A DNA stretch of 64,000 bases from Burkholderia sp. Bp9142 (lineage in GTDB: Bacteria > Pseudomonadota > Gammaproteobacteria > Burkholderiales > Burkholderiaceae). Positions 17,707-27,492 of the stretch are shown in pieces. The position numbers were made by a program, and so were the translations under genes. Numbering within the stretch: the first letter of the stretch is position 1; every line of letters starts with the position of its first letter. The stretch spans positions 186,001 through 250,000 of the forward strand of contig NZ_QTPP01000005.1 of the NCBI RefSeq assembly GCF_003853415.1, in the 5' to 3' direction. Under the pieces are notes generated by a model. That model did no database searches, was not told the origin of the DNA, and worked only from the letters and a program-made list of their open reading frames with translations.

Positions 17707-19173
17707 TTATGCCGTACCGCCGACCGTCATCTTGTCGATCCGCAGGGTCGGCTGGCCGACGCCGACCGGCACGCTCTGGCCTTCCTTGCCGCATACGCCG
17801 ACGCCCGAGTCGAGCGACATGTCGTTGCCGATCATGCTCACGTACTTCAGCGATTCCGGGCCGCTGCCGATCAGCGTCGCGCCCTTCACCGGGTAGGTGA
17901 CCTTGCCGTTCTCGATCATGTACGCCTCGGACGCCGAGAACACGAACTTGCCGTTCGTGATGTCGACCTGGCCGCCGCCGAAGTTCACCGCGTACAGGCC
18001 GTTCTTCACCGACGCGATGATTTCCTGCGGATCCTTGTCGCCGTTGAGCATGTACGTGTTGGTCATGCGCGGCATCGGCAGCGCCGCGTACGACTCGCGC
18101 CGCGCGTTGCCGGTGACGGGCATCTTCATCAGGCGCGCGTTCAGCGTGTCCTGGATGTAGCCCTTCAGGATGCCGTCCTCGATCAGCGTCGTGCACTGCG
18201 TCGGGTTGCCTTCGTCGTCGATGTTCAGCGAGCCGCGGCGGTTCGGCAGCGTGCCGTCGTCGACCACCGTCACGCCCTTGGCGGCAACCTGCTCGCCGAT
18301 CCGGCCGGCGAATGCCGACGAACCCTTGCGGTTGAAGTCGCCCTCGAGACCGTGGCCGATCGCCTCGTGCAGCAGCACGCCCGGCCAGCCCGGCCCGAGC
18401 ACGACCGTCATCGCGCCGGCCGGCGCGGGGCGCGCGTCGAGGTTCACGAGCGCCGCGTGCACGGCGTCGTCGACGTAGCGCGACAGCACGTCATCGGTGA
18501 AGTAGCCGTAGTCGAAGCGGCCGCCGCCGCCGCCGGAGCCGATCTCGCGGCGGCCGTTCTGTTCGGCGATCACCGTGACCGACACGCGCACGAGCGGGCG
18601 GATGTCGGCCGCGAGCGCGCCGTCGCTGCGCGCGACCAGCACGACGTCGTATTCGCCGGCGAGGCCCGCCATCACCTGCGTGACGCGCGGATCCCGGCCG
18701 CGCGCCATCTGCTCGATGCGCTCGAGCAGCTTGACCTTGGCGGTCGCGTCGAGCGATGCGAGCGGATCGGACGGCAGGTACAGGTCGCGGCCCGAGATGC
18801 CCTTCAGCGACGTCGCGGCCTTGATCTTCTGGCGGCCGCCGCCGGCCGCCGCGATCGCCTTGGTGGCCGCGGCTGCCTGCGCGATGGCTTCCGGCGACAG
18901 GTCGTCCGAGTAAGCGAACGCGGTGCGGTCGCCCGCGACCGCGCGCACGCCGACGCCCTGGTCGATGCTGAAGCTGCCCGACTTCACGATGCCTTCCTCG
19001 AGGCTCCACGCTTCGCTGCGGGTCGCCTGGAAGTACAGGTCCGCGTAGTCGACGCGATGCGTGAAGATGTCGGCGATCGTGCGCGTGAGCAGGCTCTCGT
19101 CGAGGCCGTACGGCGTGAGGAGGATGTCCTTCGCCAGCGCAAGATTGCGGATGCCGGGTTCGATGATGTTCAT
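17707..19173 (-). CDS. tldD: TldD, metalloprotease of the TldD/PmbA family
   Basis: From MNIIEPGIRNLALAKDIL (ATG at 19173) the protein is 488 residues, close to E. coli TldD. An upstream in-frame start would add 24 untypical residues. The zinc site HEAIGHGLEGD (HExxxH) is present, as is the Gly-rich C-terminal region. TldD acts with TldE/PmbA in the cytoplasm on peptides such as microcin precursors and the CcdA antitoxin; the general housekeeping substrate is unknown. The downstream aroG is separated by a terminator. The nitrilase-family gene lies 93 bp upstream on the same strand. Confidence 0.94.
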   Translation of the reverse strand: MNIIEPGIRNLALAKDILLTPYGLDESLLTRTIADIFTHRVDYADLYFQATRSEAWSLEEGIVKSGSFSIDQGVGVRAVAGDRTAFAYSDDLSPEAIAQAAAATKAIAAAGGGRQKIKAATSLKGISGRDLYLPSDPLASLDATAKVKLLERIEQMARGRDPRVTQVMAGLAGEYDVVLVARSDGALAADIRPLVRVSVTVIAEQNGRREIGSGGGGGRFDYGYFTDDVLSRYVDDAVHAALVNLDARPAPAGAMTVVLGPGWPGVLLHEAIGHGLEGDFNRKGSSAFAGRIGEQVAAKGVTVVDDGTLPNRRGSLNIDDEGNPTQCTTLIEDGILKGYIQDTLNARLMKMPVTGNARRESYAALPMPRMTNTYMLNGDKDPQEIIASVKNGLYAVNFGGGQVDITNGKFVFSASEAYMIENGKVTYPVKGATLIGSGPESLKYVSMIGNDMSLDSGVGVCGKEGQSVPVGVGQPTLRIDKMTVGGTA

Positions 19174-19266
19174 GCGGGTATCGAGGGTTCTCAAAAAGTT
19201 GTCGGGTGCGTTCTGGGCAGATGGGTTGGCCGGGCGGCGTTTCAAGCGCCGAGGCGTTTCAGCGGT

Positions 19267-20094
19267 TCAGGCCAGCACACGATGCCGCCACGCGGGCAGG
19301 CTCTGGCGCACGTCGGCGATGCGCTGCGGATCGAGCGCGCCGGACACGACGCTCGCGCCCTCGTCGCGGACCGCGACGATCTCGCCCCATGGGTCGATCA
19401 GCATGCTGTGGCCCCAGGTGCGCCGGCCGTTCTCGTGCTTGCCGCCCTGCGCGGCCGCGAGCACGTAGCACTGGTTCTCGACGGCCCGCGCGCGCAGCAG
19501 CATTTCCCAGTGCGCGCGGCCCGTCGTATACGTAAACGCGGACGGCACGACGATCAGCGCGCAGTCGCCCATCCTGCGATACAGCTCCGGAAAGCGCAGA
19601 TCGTAACAGACCGACAGGCCGACCCGTCCGAACGGCGCGTCGAACGCGACGACCGTATCGCCCGCGCGGATCGTGCGCGCCTCATCGAATGATTCGTCGC
19701 CTTTCTCGAAGTTGAACAGGTGGATCTTGTCGTAGCGGGCCGCCTCCTGGCCGTTCGGGTCGAACACGAGCGTCGTGTTCAGCACGCGATCGGGTTCCGG
19801 CGCCTTCAGCGGCAGCGTGCCGCCGATCACCCAGATGCCGTGACGGTGCGCGGCCTGCGCGAGAAACCGCTGGATCGGACCGTCGCGGTAAGGTTCGGCG
19901 AGTGCGAGCTTGTCGGTGTCGCGGTGGCCCATGAAGCAGAAATACTCGGGCAGCAGCACGAGCTGCGCGCCGTCGCCGGCCGCTTCCGCGATCAGGCGGC
20001 CGGCTTCGGCGAGATTGCGCGTGACGTCCGGCGTGCTCACCATTTGCAGCGCGGCGACCCGAAAGGGCGTGGCGGAACGGGTGTGATCGGTCAT
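19267..20094 (-). CDS. Nitrilase-superfamily carbon-nitrogen hydrolase (Nit1/omega-amidase-like)
   Basis: The 275-residue protein has the catalytic Glu-Lys-Cys set in VLLPEYFCFMG, RYDKIHLFNF and VGLSVCYDLRFPELYR. Its start FRVAALQMVSTPDVTRNL is typical of the Nit branch, whose members deaminate damaged glutathione or alpha-ketoglutaramate (omega-amidase). Which of these it does cannot be decided here. It sits between the yhdP-like gene and tldD on the minus strand, a neighbourhood common in Betaproteobacteria, and may be co-transcribed with both (gaps 51 and 93 bp). Confidence 0.88.
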   Translation of the reverse strand: MTDHTRSATPFRVAALQMVSTPDVTRNLAEAGRLIAEAAGDGAQLVLLPEYFCFMGHRDTDKLALAEPYRDGPIQRFLAQAAHRHGIWVIGGTLPLKAPEPDRVLNTTLVFDPNGQEAARYDKIHLFNFEKGDESFDEARTIRAGDTVVAFDAPFGRVGLSVCYDLRFPELYRRMGDCALIVVPSAFTYTTGRAHWEMLLRARAVENQCYVLAAAQGGKHENGRRTWGHSMLIDPWGEIVAVRDEGASVVSGALDPQRIADVRQSLPAWRHRVLA

Positions 20095-20145
20095 CGCAGG
20101 ATCGGTTGCGTCATAAATGGGGTGCGGCCCGGCACCATCGAGCGA

Positions 20146-23100
20146 TCAATGGGTCGCCGCATCGGCCGGACCGTGATTCATCTTACCCTGATCGCCCCGC
20201 ACCCGCTCGATGTGCGGATGCGCCCACGAGCCCGTGATCGTGTAGTCGAGTGCGAACGCGTGCGACAGCGTCTCCGACAGCGCGTAGTTCGCGGCCAGCA
20301 CGCCGACGCCGAGCAGCGGATTGATGATGGCCGCTCCGATCGCGGCCGCGCCCGCACTGATCTTCGGCGCGACGTGCGCACGCAGGTCCTGCGTCTCGGT
20401 GCCGAGATCGACCGCGCCGCGCACTGTCACGTTCGCCGGCGCCGTCGTCATCGAGAAGTCGTCGGTGCGCGCGATCCCGTTCGAGATCCGGCTGGTGCCC
20501 GTGATCCTGTCGAACGGCAGCCCCTTGCCGATCACGTCGCGGAAATTCAGCGTCAGGAAGCGCGCGAGGCTCTGCAGGCTCAGCACGCCGAGCAGTTTCG
20601 CGGCGCCCGGATCGACCTTCAGGATCTGGCCGTGCTCCAGATCCAGCGCGACCTGGCCGCCGAACGACGGGAGATCGACCGCGGTCGGGCCGCCGCGCCA
20701 GCCGACCTTGCCGGTCACCGTGCCGTGGCCGTCCGCGAGCGTGCGCGGCAGGCCGACGCGGTCGAGCAGCGCGCCCGCGTTGCCGATGTCGAGCTTGAAG
20801 TCGAACACGCTGCGGCGCGGCGCGTCGTTTTCGTCGACGCCGCGCGCCAGCGCGCGGCGCGACGTGCGCCAGTTGCCGGTCGCCGTCAGCTTCGCGGCCG
20901 GGTTCGCCAGCTCGAGCTTGTCGAGCTGCCACACGGGCGCGCCGTCCTCGTCGATGTTGCGCGCATTGACGACGAGCCGGCCGATGTCGTGATCGCGCGC
21001 GACGACCTGGTCGACGATCAGGTCGACCGACGGTATCGGCCGGTCGGTCGGCGTCGGCAGGTTCATCGCGCGGCCGACGAGGTCGTGCTGCGCGCTCTGC
21101 GGAATCACGAGCTTCGCGAGCCGCGCGTTCAGCACGCCCGCGCCGTTGTGGCCGCCGCCCGGCGCCCACGACAGGTAGCCCGAGACCTGGTTCGACGCGA
21201 TGTTCGCCTGCCACAGCTCGTCGACGTGCGACGCGCCGATGATCACGTTCTCCCAGTTGCGCTTGAGCAGCTTCAGCGTGCCGAAGTGGAGCGCGAAGCG
21301 CTTCGGCGTGAAGCTCGCGACGTCGATGCGCGGCGCGGCCTGCTCCGGCGCGCGCGGCGTGTCGCGCTGCAGCGTGTGAGCCAGCGCGAGCCACGCGTCG
21401 GCGTCCAGTTCGTCGACGTCGACGGCGGCGCTCACGCCGTCCTGCGGCAGGTCGGGCATCCGGTGGATGCCCATCGCGCCGCGTACCGCGCGCAGCGGCT
21501 GGTCGCGCGTCGCGTCGAGCAGGTAGGTCGCGGACACGGGGCCGAGCGTCAGGTCGGCGTGTTCGAGGCGCTTGCCGTCCGCCTGCGCGGCCGGCTGCAG
21601 CGTGAAGCGGAACGGCATCGGCGTGCCGGCCGGCTTCGCGAACGGCGCCGGGAAGTTCAGTGCGACGCCCGTCAGGTCGGAATGCGCGGCGATTTCCGGC
21701 AGGCGGCCCGGCGCGCCGCGCACGGCGAGCCGGTACGGCGCGTCGCCGACCACGTGCTCGAGCAGCGCCGCGGCCGTGCCGCGCAGGTTCAGCCCGCGCG
21801 CGGCGTCGAGCGCGAGCTTGCCGTCGACGTTCACCGCGTACGGGCCGTGCGACTGGAAGTTGCCGTTCGCGTGCACCGGGCCGCCGAGGAAGCGCCCTGA
21901 CAGGTCGTGCAGCGACGCGCCGGCTTCGGTGAAGCGCACGCTGCCGCGCAGCGCCGACAATGGCGGCACGCCGTCGGTCGACAGCGTGTTGCCGCCGAAT
22001 GCAAGCGCGCCTTCGACGTGCGTATGCGGATGCGGAACGTGCTGCGGAATCGTGATCTTGAGCGCGAGCGCCGCGGGCCCCTGCGCATCGATCCGCTGGC
22101 CGATGTGCCCGCTCATCGTGCCGAGCGAGCTGTTGTCCGCGTAGTCGATCAGATCCGCGAGCGGGCCTTGCGCATGGCCGTCGATGACGAGCGGCGACTT
22201 CGACGGGTTGCCGAGATCGTCGATCCGGCCGGCGACCTTCGTCAGCGCGACGCGCTTGTAGCGCGCGCGCGCGATGTCGAAGCGCAGCTTGTTCTGCGCG
22301 AGCTCGAACACGCCGTCGATTCCGTCGAGCGCCGGCCAGACGCTCGGCGTGCCGTTCGCGAGCTTGCGCGGCGGGTACGGCGTCGGCTCGAAGCGCCCGC
22401 CGGTGAACGGCGCGACGATATGGAACACGCCGGCATCCGGCTCGTGTTCGAACGGGAATTTCTCGAGCGGGCCGCGCGCGACGATCGACGCGCCCTTGGT
22501 CACCTGGCCGGCCTGCAGCGCATGGCCGAGATAGTCGCGCAGATGCTCGGACATCCCGGTCGGCAGGTAGCGCGGAATGCGCGCCACCGACGCGCGCGCG
22601 AAATCCGCGCGCAGGTCGAGCGTGCCGCGGCCGTGGCCGGGGTTCGTGTACGAGCCCGACACCGCGATCTCGGCATCGGGGTTCGCGACGAAGAGGTCGG
22701 GCAACGTCACGTCGACGCGCGCGTGCTTCTCGCCCGGCGCCGGCGTGATCACCCATTTCGCGTTGCCGCGCAGCCGGTCGAAGGTCAGGCGCGGCTCGTC
22801 GAATTCGCCGGGCACCGTGACCGCCGCGTTGACCGTGTCGAAGTGCGCGCTGCCGCCGGTTTCGTTCGCGTCGATGCGGCCCCACAGGTTCTCGACGCCC
22901 GGCCAGCCGGCGCGCGGATGGCCGCGCGGCGACAGGCCCGGCGGTGGCTCCTGCGCGGCGATGCTGATGCCCTGCAGATCGCCGAGAAAGCGGTAGCGGA
23001 CGATCGGCGCGGAACCCGTGCGCCGTTCTTCGTCGGCGAGATCGGCCCGCGCCGGCTTCGCGCGTTCGACCTCGATGTGATAGTTCGACACCATCCCGCG

Positions 23101-24342
23101 CGGGTCGAGCTTGATCAGCTCGTTGCGCAGGCGCGCCGGCAGCGGCAGCCCGCGGATGAACTCGCTGAGGATGCCGAGATCGACGCGGTCGCCGACGACG
23201 CTCAGCAACTGCCCCTGGTCGGCGGCCGGCACGCGGTAGCGGGCGGTCAGCGTCGACAGCGCGAGCGAGCGGGCGAGCGGCGTGCCGTCCGGCAGCGGCG
23301 GCTGGCCGAGCGCCGCGTTGAAGCGCGTCAGGTGCAGCGTGTAGTCGCGGCCGGCGTTCAGCGCCATGTCCCAGCCGAACCCGACCGTCGGCACGTCGAG
23401 GCGCGGCTGGGTCGGCCGCACGCGCAGCACGACGTCGGCGCCCTGCAGGTCGCCGCCCGCGGAGCGCAGGTGGCCGTCCTGGAAGGTCGCCCAGATCGCG
23501 TTGTCGATCCGGCCCGCGTGGATCGTGAGCGGGATGTCGAGATAGCGGCCGAGCGTCTGCAGGTCGACCGGGCCGGTCGACAGATAGGCGTCGCCGGTCC
23601 AGTTCGTCGGCTTGCCGATCGGCGCGAGCGGCTTGTGCCTGAAGCGCGCGCGGAAGTCGAGCGGGCCGAGCAGCAAGGTGCCGTTCGCGGGGGCCTGAAG
23701 CGCGGCCTTGTGTTCGCGGCCGTGGTTGAGCACCGCGAGGCGGATGCCCGACAGTGCGAGCTCCGGCGCGTCGTGCTGCGCGTCGCGCCAGCGTAGCGTG
23801 CCGTTGCGCAGCACGATCGCTTCCTGCTTCAGCAGCCACGTGCTGAACGTGTCGTTGCCGCCGTGGGTGGTCGCGACGCCGACGCCCGCGACGGTCAGCG
23901 AGCCGTCGGCCGCGCGGGCGACGACGAGGTCGGGGTGGTCGACGATCAGGCTCGACAGCGCGGGCGACAGCCGCAGCAGCGACATCCACGACAGCGCGGC
24001 CGTCGCGTGCGGGACCGACAGCGCGATCCGGCCGTCACGGCCGCGAATGGTGAGGTTGGTGACTTCGACGCCCGGCTGCATGCCGGACCAGTTCGGAGAC
24101 AGCTTGCCGATCGAAAGCTGCGCGTGGAGCTTGTCGGACACCGCGCGCTCGATGCGCGGCCGGTATTCGTCGATGCGCGGCAGCAGCACGTAGCGCAGCC
24201 CGAGGAATGCGCCGGACGCGATGAAGTAGGTGCCGATCCCGACTGCCAGCGTCACCCTGAACACGCGACGCAAGACCGGGTGATCGTGCTTCGGAGGTCC
24301 CGCTTCGGGCGCAGCTACGGCGGATTCCTGACGGTCGGACAT
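20146..24342 (-). CDS. yhdP: YhdP-like AsmA-superfamily envelope protein
   Basis: This 1398-residue protein has one N-terminal membrane anchor (VTLAVGIGTYFIASGAFLGL, residues about 33-52) and a very long, repetitive beta-rich periplasmic part. The C-terminal AsmA-type module is recognisable (TARTDDFSM-like segment, GAVDLGTETQDLRAHVAPK, then the hydrophobic AAAIGAAIINPLLGVGVLAAN). Such proteins are thought to bridge inner and outer membranes for phospholipid transport (YhdP, TamB, YdbH group in E. coli). Length is close to E. coli YhdP. It is divergent from glnE across a 227-bp gap in which I see no further gene. Confidence 0.88.
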   Translation of the reverse strand: MSDRQESAVAAPEAGPPKHDHPVLRRVFRVTLAVGIGTYFIASGAFLGLRYVLLPRIDEYRPRIERAVSDKLHAQLSIGKLSPNWSGMQPGVEVTNLTIRGRDGRIALSVPHATAALSWMSLLRLSPALSSLIVDHPDLVVARAADGSLTVAGVGVATTHGGNDTFSTWLLKQEAIVLRNGTLRWRDAQHDAPELALSGIRLAVLNHGREHKAALQAPANGTLLLGPLDFRARFRHKPLAPIGKPTNWTGDAYLSTGPVDLQTLGRYLDIPLTIHAGRIDNAIWATFQDGHLRSAGGDLQGADVVLRVRPTQPRLDVPTVGFGWDMALNAGRDYTLHLTRFNAALGQPPLPDGTPLARSLALSTLTARYRVPAADQGQLLSVVGDRVDLGILSEFIRGLPLPARLRNELIKLDPRGMVSNYHIEVERAKPARADLADEERRTGSAPIVRYRFLGDLQGISIAAQEPPPGLSPRGHPRAGWPGVENLWGRIDANETGGSAHFDTVNAAVTVPGEFDEPRLTFDRLRGNAKWVITPAPGEKHARVDVTLPDLFVANPDAEIAVSGSYTNPGHGRGTLDLRADFARASVARIPRYLPTGMSEHLRDYLGHALQAGQVTKGASIVARGPLEKFPFEHEPDAGVFHIVAPFTGGRFEPTPYPPRKLANGTPSVWPALDGIDGVFELAQNKLRFDIARARYKRVALTKVAGRIDDLGNPSKSPLVIDGHAQGPLADLIDYADNSSLGTMSGHIGQRIDAQGPAALALKITIPQHVPHPHTHVEGALAFGGNTLSTDGVPPLSALRGSVRFTEAGASLHDLSGRFLGGPVHANGNFQSHGPYAVNVDGKLALDAARGLNLRGTAAALLEHVVGDAPYRLAVRGAPGRLPEIAAHSDLTGVALNFPAPFAKPAGTPMPFRFTLQPAAQADGKRLEHADLTLGPVSATYLLDATRDQPLRAVRGAMGIHRMPDLPQDGVSAAVDVDELDADAWLALAHTLQRDTPRAPEQAAPRIDVASFTPKRFALHFGTLKLLKRNWENVIIGASHVDELWQANIASNQVSGYLSWAPGGGHNGAGVLNARLAKLVIPQSAQHDLVGRAMNLPTPTDRPIPSVDLIVDQVVARDHDIGRLVVNARNIDEDGAPVWQLDKLELANPAAKLTATGNWRTSRRALARGVDENDAPRRSVFDFKLDIGNAGALLDRVGLPRTLADGHGTVTGKVGWRGGPTAVDLPSFGGQVALDLEHGQILKVDPGAAKLLGVLSLQSLARFLTLNFRDVIGKGLPFDRITGTSRISNGIARTDDFSMTTAPANVTVRGAVDLGTETQDLRAHVAPKISAGAAAIGAAIINPLLGVGVLAANYALSETLSHAFALDYTITGSWAHPHIERVRGDQGKMNHGPADAATH

Positions 24343-24569
24343 GCGGCGGAAGGGCGGCGATATGGTAGTTTTGCAGACTGACGTTGAAATGTATCACAGG
24401 GGTTCGTGCCGGCGGCCGTTGCGGCAGCACGGCACGGGCTTTCCGGCGCGCGGTTTCGCGGCGGCGCATCCGCGTCGCGACACCGCGCCGAGTCCAAGGG
24501 GCCTGTCGGCAGCGGGGCGCGCACGTGTCGCCCCGCGGCGGCGGGCCTTACCGCCAGGCCCGCTTTTCG

Positions 24570-27371
24570 ATGACCGACGCTTCCACCCTGATCAGCCCGT
24601 CCTACTCCCGCTACATCGCCCGCGCGGCCGCCGCGCGTCCTGCGCTGTCCGACCAGATCGCCGCGTGGGCCGCCGCGCCGCTTTCCCGCGCGCGGCTCGA
24701 CGCGCGCCTGACCGAGCTGCTCGCGCCGCCGGCCGGCACGGCCGCGCCGGGCGACGAGCAGCTGAAGCGCGCGCTGCGGCAGTTGCGTGTCGAGGTGTTC
24801 GGCGCGGTCGCGGAGCGCGACCTGCGCGGCCTCGCCGATGTCGCCGAGGTGACGGCCGCGATGACCGATCTCGCCGAAGTGGCCGTGCAGCGCTCGCTCG
24901 CGCTGCTGTCGGCCGAGCTCGAGGCGATGTACGGCGAGCCGCGTGGCGCCGACGGCCAGCGCGTCGTGCTCGGCGTGGTCGGGATGGGCAAGCTCGGCGG
25001 CCGCGAGCTGAACGTGTCGTCGGACATCGACCTGATCTTCGTCTACGAGGACGACGGCGAGACGGCCGGCGGCACGCGCTCGCCGCTGTCCACCCAGGAG
25101 TACTTCACGCGGCTCGGGCGGCGCCTGATCGGCGTGCTGTCCGAGGTCACGGCCGACGGCTATGTTTTTCGCGTCGACATGCGGCTGCGTCCGAACGGCG
25201 ATTCGGGGCCGCTCGTCTGCAGCCTCGGGATGCTCGAGGAATATTTCTACGTGCAGGGGCGCGAATGGGAGCGCTACGCGTGGATCAAGGGCCGGCTCGT
25301 GTCGGAAGGCGACAGCGACGCGGCGCAGCGGCTGGAGGCGCAGCTCGAATCGATCGTCAAGCCGTTCGTGTACCGCCGCTATCTTGACTTCGGCGTGATC
25401 GGCGCGATCCGTTCGCTGCACCAGCAGATTCGCCAGGAAGCCGCGCGCCGGGCGTCGATGCGGCCCGACAAGGCCGACGACATCAAGCTCGGGCGCGGCG
25501 GGATCCGCGAGATCGAATTCAGCGCGCAGGTGTTCCAGCTGATCCGCGGCGGCCAGGATGCGGAATTCCGCGTGCGGCCCACGCTCGCGGTGCTGCGCCA
25601 TGCGCAGGCGCGGGGGCTGATCGGCGAGGACGTGCGCGAGCGCCTGACCGGCGCCTATAACTTCCTGCGCACGCTCGAGCACCGGCTCCAGTACCGCGAC
25701 GACGCGCAGACGCACGCGATGCCGGTCGATCCGGACGAGCGCGCGGCGCTGGCCGCGTCGCTCGGCTTTGCGGACTACGCGGCGCTGATGACGGTGCTCG
25801 ATGGCTATCGCACCTTCGTCGAGGCGCAGTTCGACCAGATTTTCGCGGACAAGGTGAGCGGTGGCCCCTGTGCGGCGGGCGAGGACACGTCGGCCGGGTG
25901 GATCTGGAGCGGGGCGCTCGCCGACGACGGCGAAGACGACACGCTGCTCGCGCGCCTCGATGGCCTGGGCTTCGCCGATCCGGCGACCGTGCTCGCGCGG
26001 CTGCGCGCGATCTGGCAGTCGTCGCGCTACGCGGGCCTGCCGGAAAAGAGCCGGCAGCGCTTCGACAGCGTCGCGCAGCGCGCGCTCGAGGCCGCGCCGC
26101 GAATCGACGCCGCGCGCCGCGACGACACCATCGTGCGGCTGTTCGACCTGCTCGAGACGGTCAGCCGGCGCGGCGTCTATCTCGCGCTCCTGACCGAGTA
26201 CCCGGCCGCGCTCGACCGCGTGCTGTCGGTGCTCGGCGCGACGCGCTGGGGCGGCGGCTACCTGATCCGCCATCCGCAGCTGCTTGACGAACTGCTCGAC
26301 GACGAAGCGATCGCGAGCCCGTTCGACTGGCCCGCATTCAAGGATGCACTGCGTGCGCGCCTGGCGGCAGCCGACGGCCCCGAGCAGCAGATGGACCTGC
26401 TGCGGCATGCGCAGCATGCGGAGGTGTTCCGCATCCTGCTGATCGATCTGGCGGGCCAGCTGTCGGTCGAGCACGTGAGCGACCGCCTGTCCGAACTCGC
26501 CGACGCGGTGCTCGACGTGACGATCGAAGTGGTCTGGTCGCAGCTCGCGAAGCGCCATCGCGACGTGCCGAAGTTCGCGGTGATCGCGTACGGCAAGCTC
26601 GGCGGCAAGGAGCTCGGCTACGCATCGGATCTCGACCTGATCTTCCTGTACGACGACTCCGACGAGCGCTCGGCGGACGTCTACACGACGTTCACGCGAC
26701 GGCTGATCACGTGGCTCACGACCGCGACCGGCGCGGGCGCGCTGTTCGACATCGACCTGCGGCTGCGGCCGAACGGCGAGGCCGGGCTGCTCGTGACCGA
26801 TCTCGACGCGTTCCGCCGCTACCAGCTGCGCGAGGGTGATGCGGCGAACACCGCGTGGGTGTGGGAGCACCAGGCGCTGACGCGCGCCCGCTACAGCGCG
26901 GGCGACGCGCAGATCGGCGCGGACTTCGAGGCGATCCGCCAGCAGGTGCTGACGACGCCGCGCGACGGGGCGGTGCTCGCGAAGGAAATCGTCGACATGC
27001 GCGGCAAGGTGTTCGCGGGCCATCCGAACCAGACCGAGCTGTTCGACCTGAAGCACGATCGCGGCGGGATGGTCGACATCGAGTTCATCGTCCAGTATTG
27101 GGTGCTGCTGCATGCGTCGAGCGATGCCGAGCTGATCCGCAACACCGGCAACATCGCGCTGCTGCGCGAGGTCGCGCGGTTCGGGCTGATGGGCGAGGAC
27201 GAGGCCGAGCGTGTCGGCGCCGCGTACCGCCAGTACCGGAAGCTGCAGCACAAGCTGCGGCTCGACGGGATGGAGAAGGCGCGGGTCGATCCGGGCCTGG
27301 TGGCCGACGAGCGGGCGGCCGTGACGGCGCTGTGGGAGCGCGTGTTCGGGGCGGTCGAAACGGGCGTTTGA
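24570..27371 (+). CDS. glnE: GlnE, glutamine synthetase adenylyltransferase/adenylyl-removing enzyme
   Basis: From ATG 24570 the protein is 933 residues, close to E. coli GlnE (about 946). It has two nucleotidyltransferase halves, seen as GMGKLGGRELNVSSDIDLIF (N-terminal, deadenylylating half) and YGKLGGKELGYASDLDLIF (C-terminal, adenylylating half). Both keep the catalytic SDxD residues, and linkers with GRGGIREIEF and DRGGMVDIEFI follow each. It tunes glutamine synthetase to nitrogen supply, responding to PII. An earlier in-frame start at 24384 would add arginine-rich residues and is rejected. A terminator follows. Confidence 0.95.
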   Translation: MTDASTLISPSYSRYIARAAAARPALSDQIAAWAAAPLSRARLDARLTELLAPPAGTAAPGDEQLKRALRQLRVEVFGAVAERDLRGLADVAEVTAAMTDLAEVAVQRSLALLSAELEAMYGEPRGADGQRVVLGVVGMGKLGGRELNVSSDIDLIFVYEDDGETAGGTRSPLSTQEYFTRLGRRLIGVLSEVTADGYVFRVDMRLRPNGDSGPLVCSLGMLEEYFYVQGREWERYAWIKGRLVSEGDSDAAQRLEAQLESIVKPFVYRRYLDFGVIGAIRSLHQQIRQEAARRASMRPDKADDIKLGRGGIREIEFSAQVFQLIRGGQDAEFRVRPTLAVLRHAQARGLIGEDVRERLTGAYNFLRTLEHRLQYRDDAQTHAMPVDPDERAALAASLGFADYAALMTVLDGYRTFVEAQFDQIFADKVSGGPCAAGEDTSAGWIWSGALADDGEDDTLLARLDGLGFADPATVLARLRAIWQSSRYAGLPEKSRQRFDSVAQRALEAAPRIDAARRDDTIVRLFDLLETVSRRGVYLALLTEYPAALDRVLSVLGATRWGGGYLIRHPQLLDELLDDEAIASPFDWPAFKDALRARLAAADGPEQQMDLLRHAQHAEVFRILLIDLAGQLSVEHVSDRLSELADAVLDVTIEVVWSQLAKRHRDVPKFAVIAYGKLGGKELGYASDLDLIFLYDDSDERSADVYTTFTRRLITWLTTATGAGALFDIDLRLRPNGEAGLLVTDLDAFRRYQLREGDAANTAWVWEHQALTRARYSAGDAQIGADFEAIRQQVLTTPRDGAVLAKEIVDMRGKVFAGHPNQTELFDLKHDRGGMVDIEFIVQYWVLLHASSDAELIRNTGNIALLREVARFGLMGEDEAERVGAAYRQYRKLQHKLRLDGMEKARVDPGLVADERAAVTALWERVFGAVETGV

Positions 27372-27435
27372 GTCGAACGTTCGACTCTGCGGGGCAGGGC
27401 GGGCGCCGATCGAGCGGCCGCTTTCCGCATCAGGA

Positions 27436-27459
27436 GACCGGCGCATGCGCCGGTCTTTT
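27436..27459. terminator. Terminator between glnE and recN
   Basis: GACCGGCGCATGCGCCGGTC is a perfect inverted repeat followed by TTTTC. It ends glnE and may partly act on the convergent recN. Confidence 0.75.
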
Positions 27460-27492
27460 CGCATTCGACGAACGGATAGCGGGGTGGGCGCG

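Noticed and set aside
20183..23989. 1268-codon second minus-strand frame within the yhdP-like gene
   Set aside because: Out-of-frame shadow; extremely Arg/Ala-rich, whereas the longer frame has a membrane anchor and AsmA-type end.
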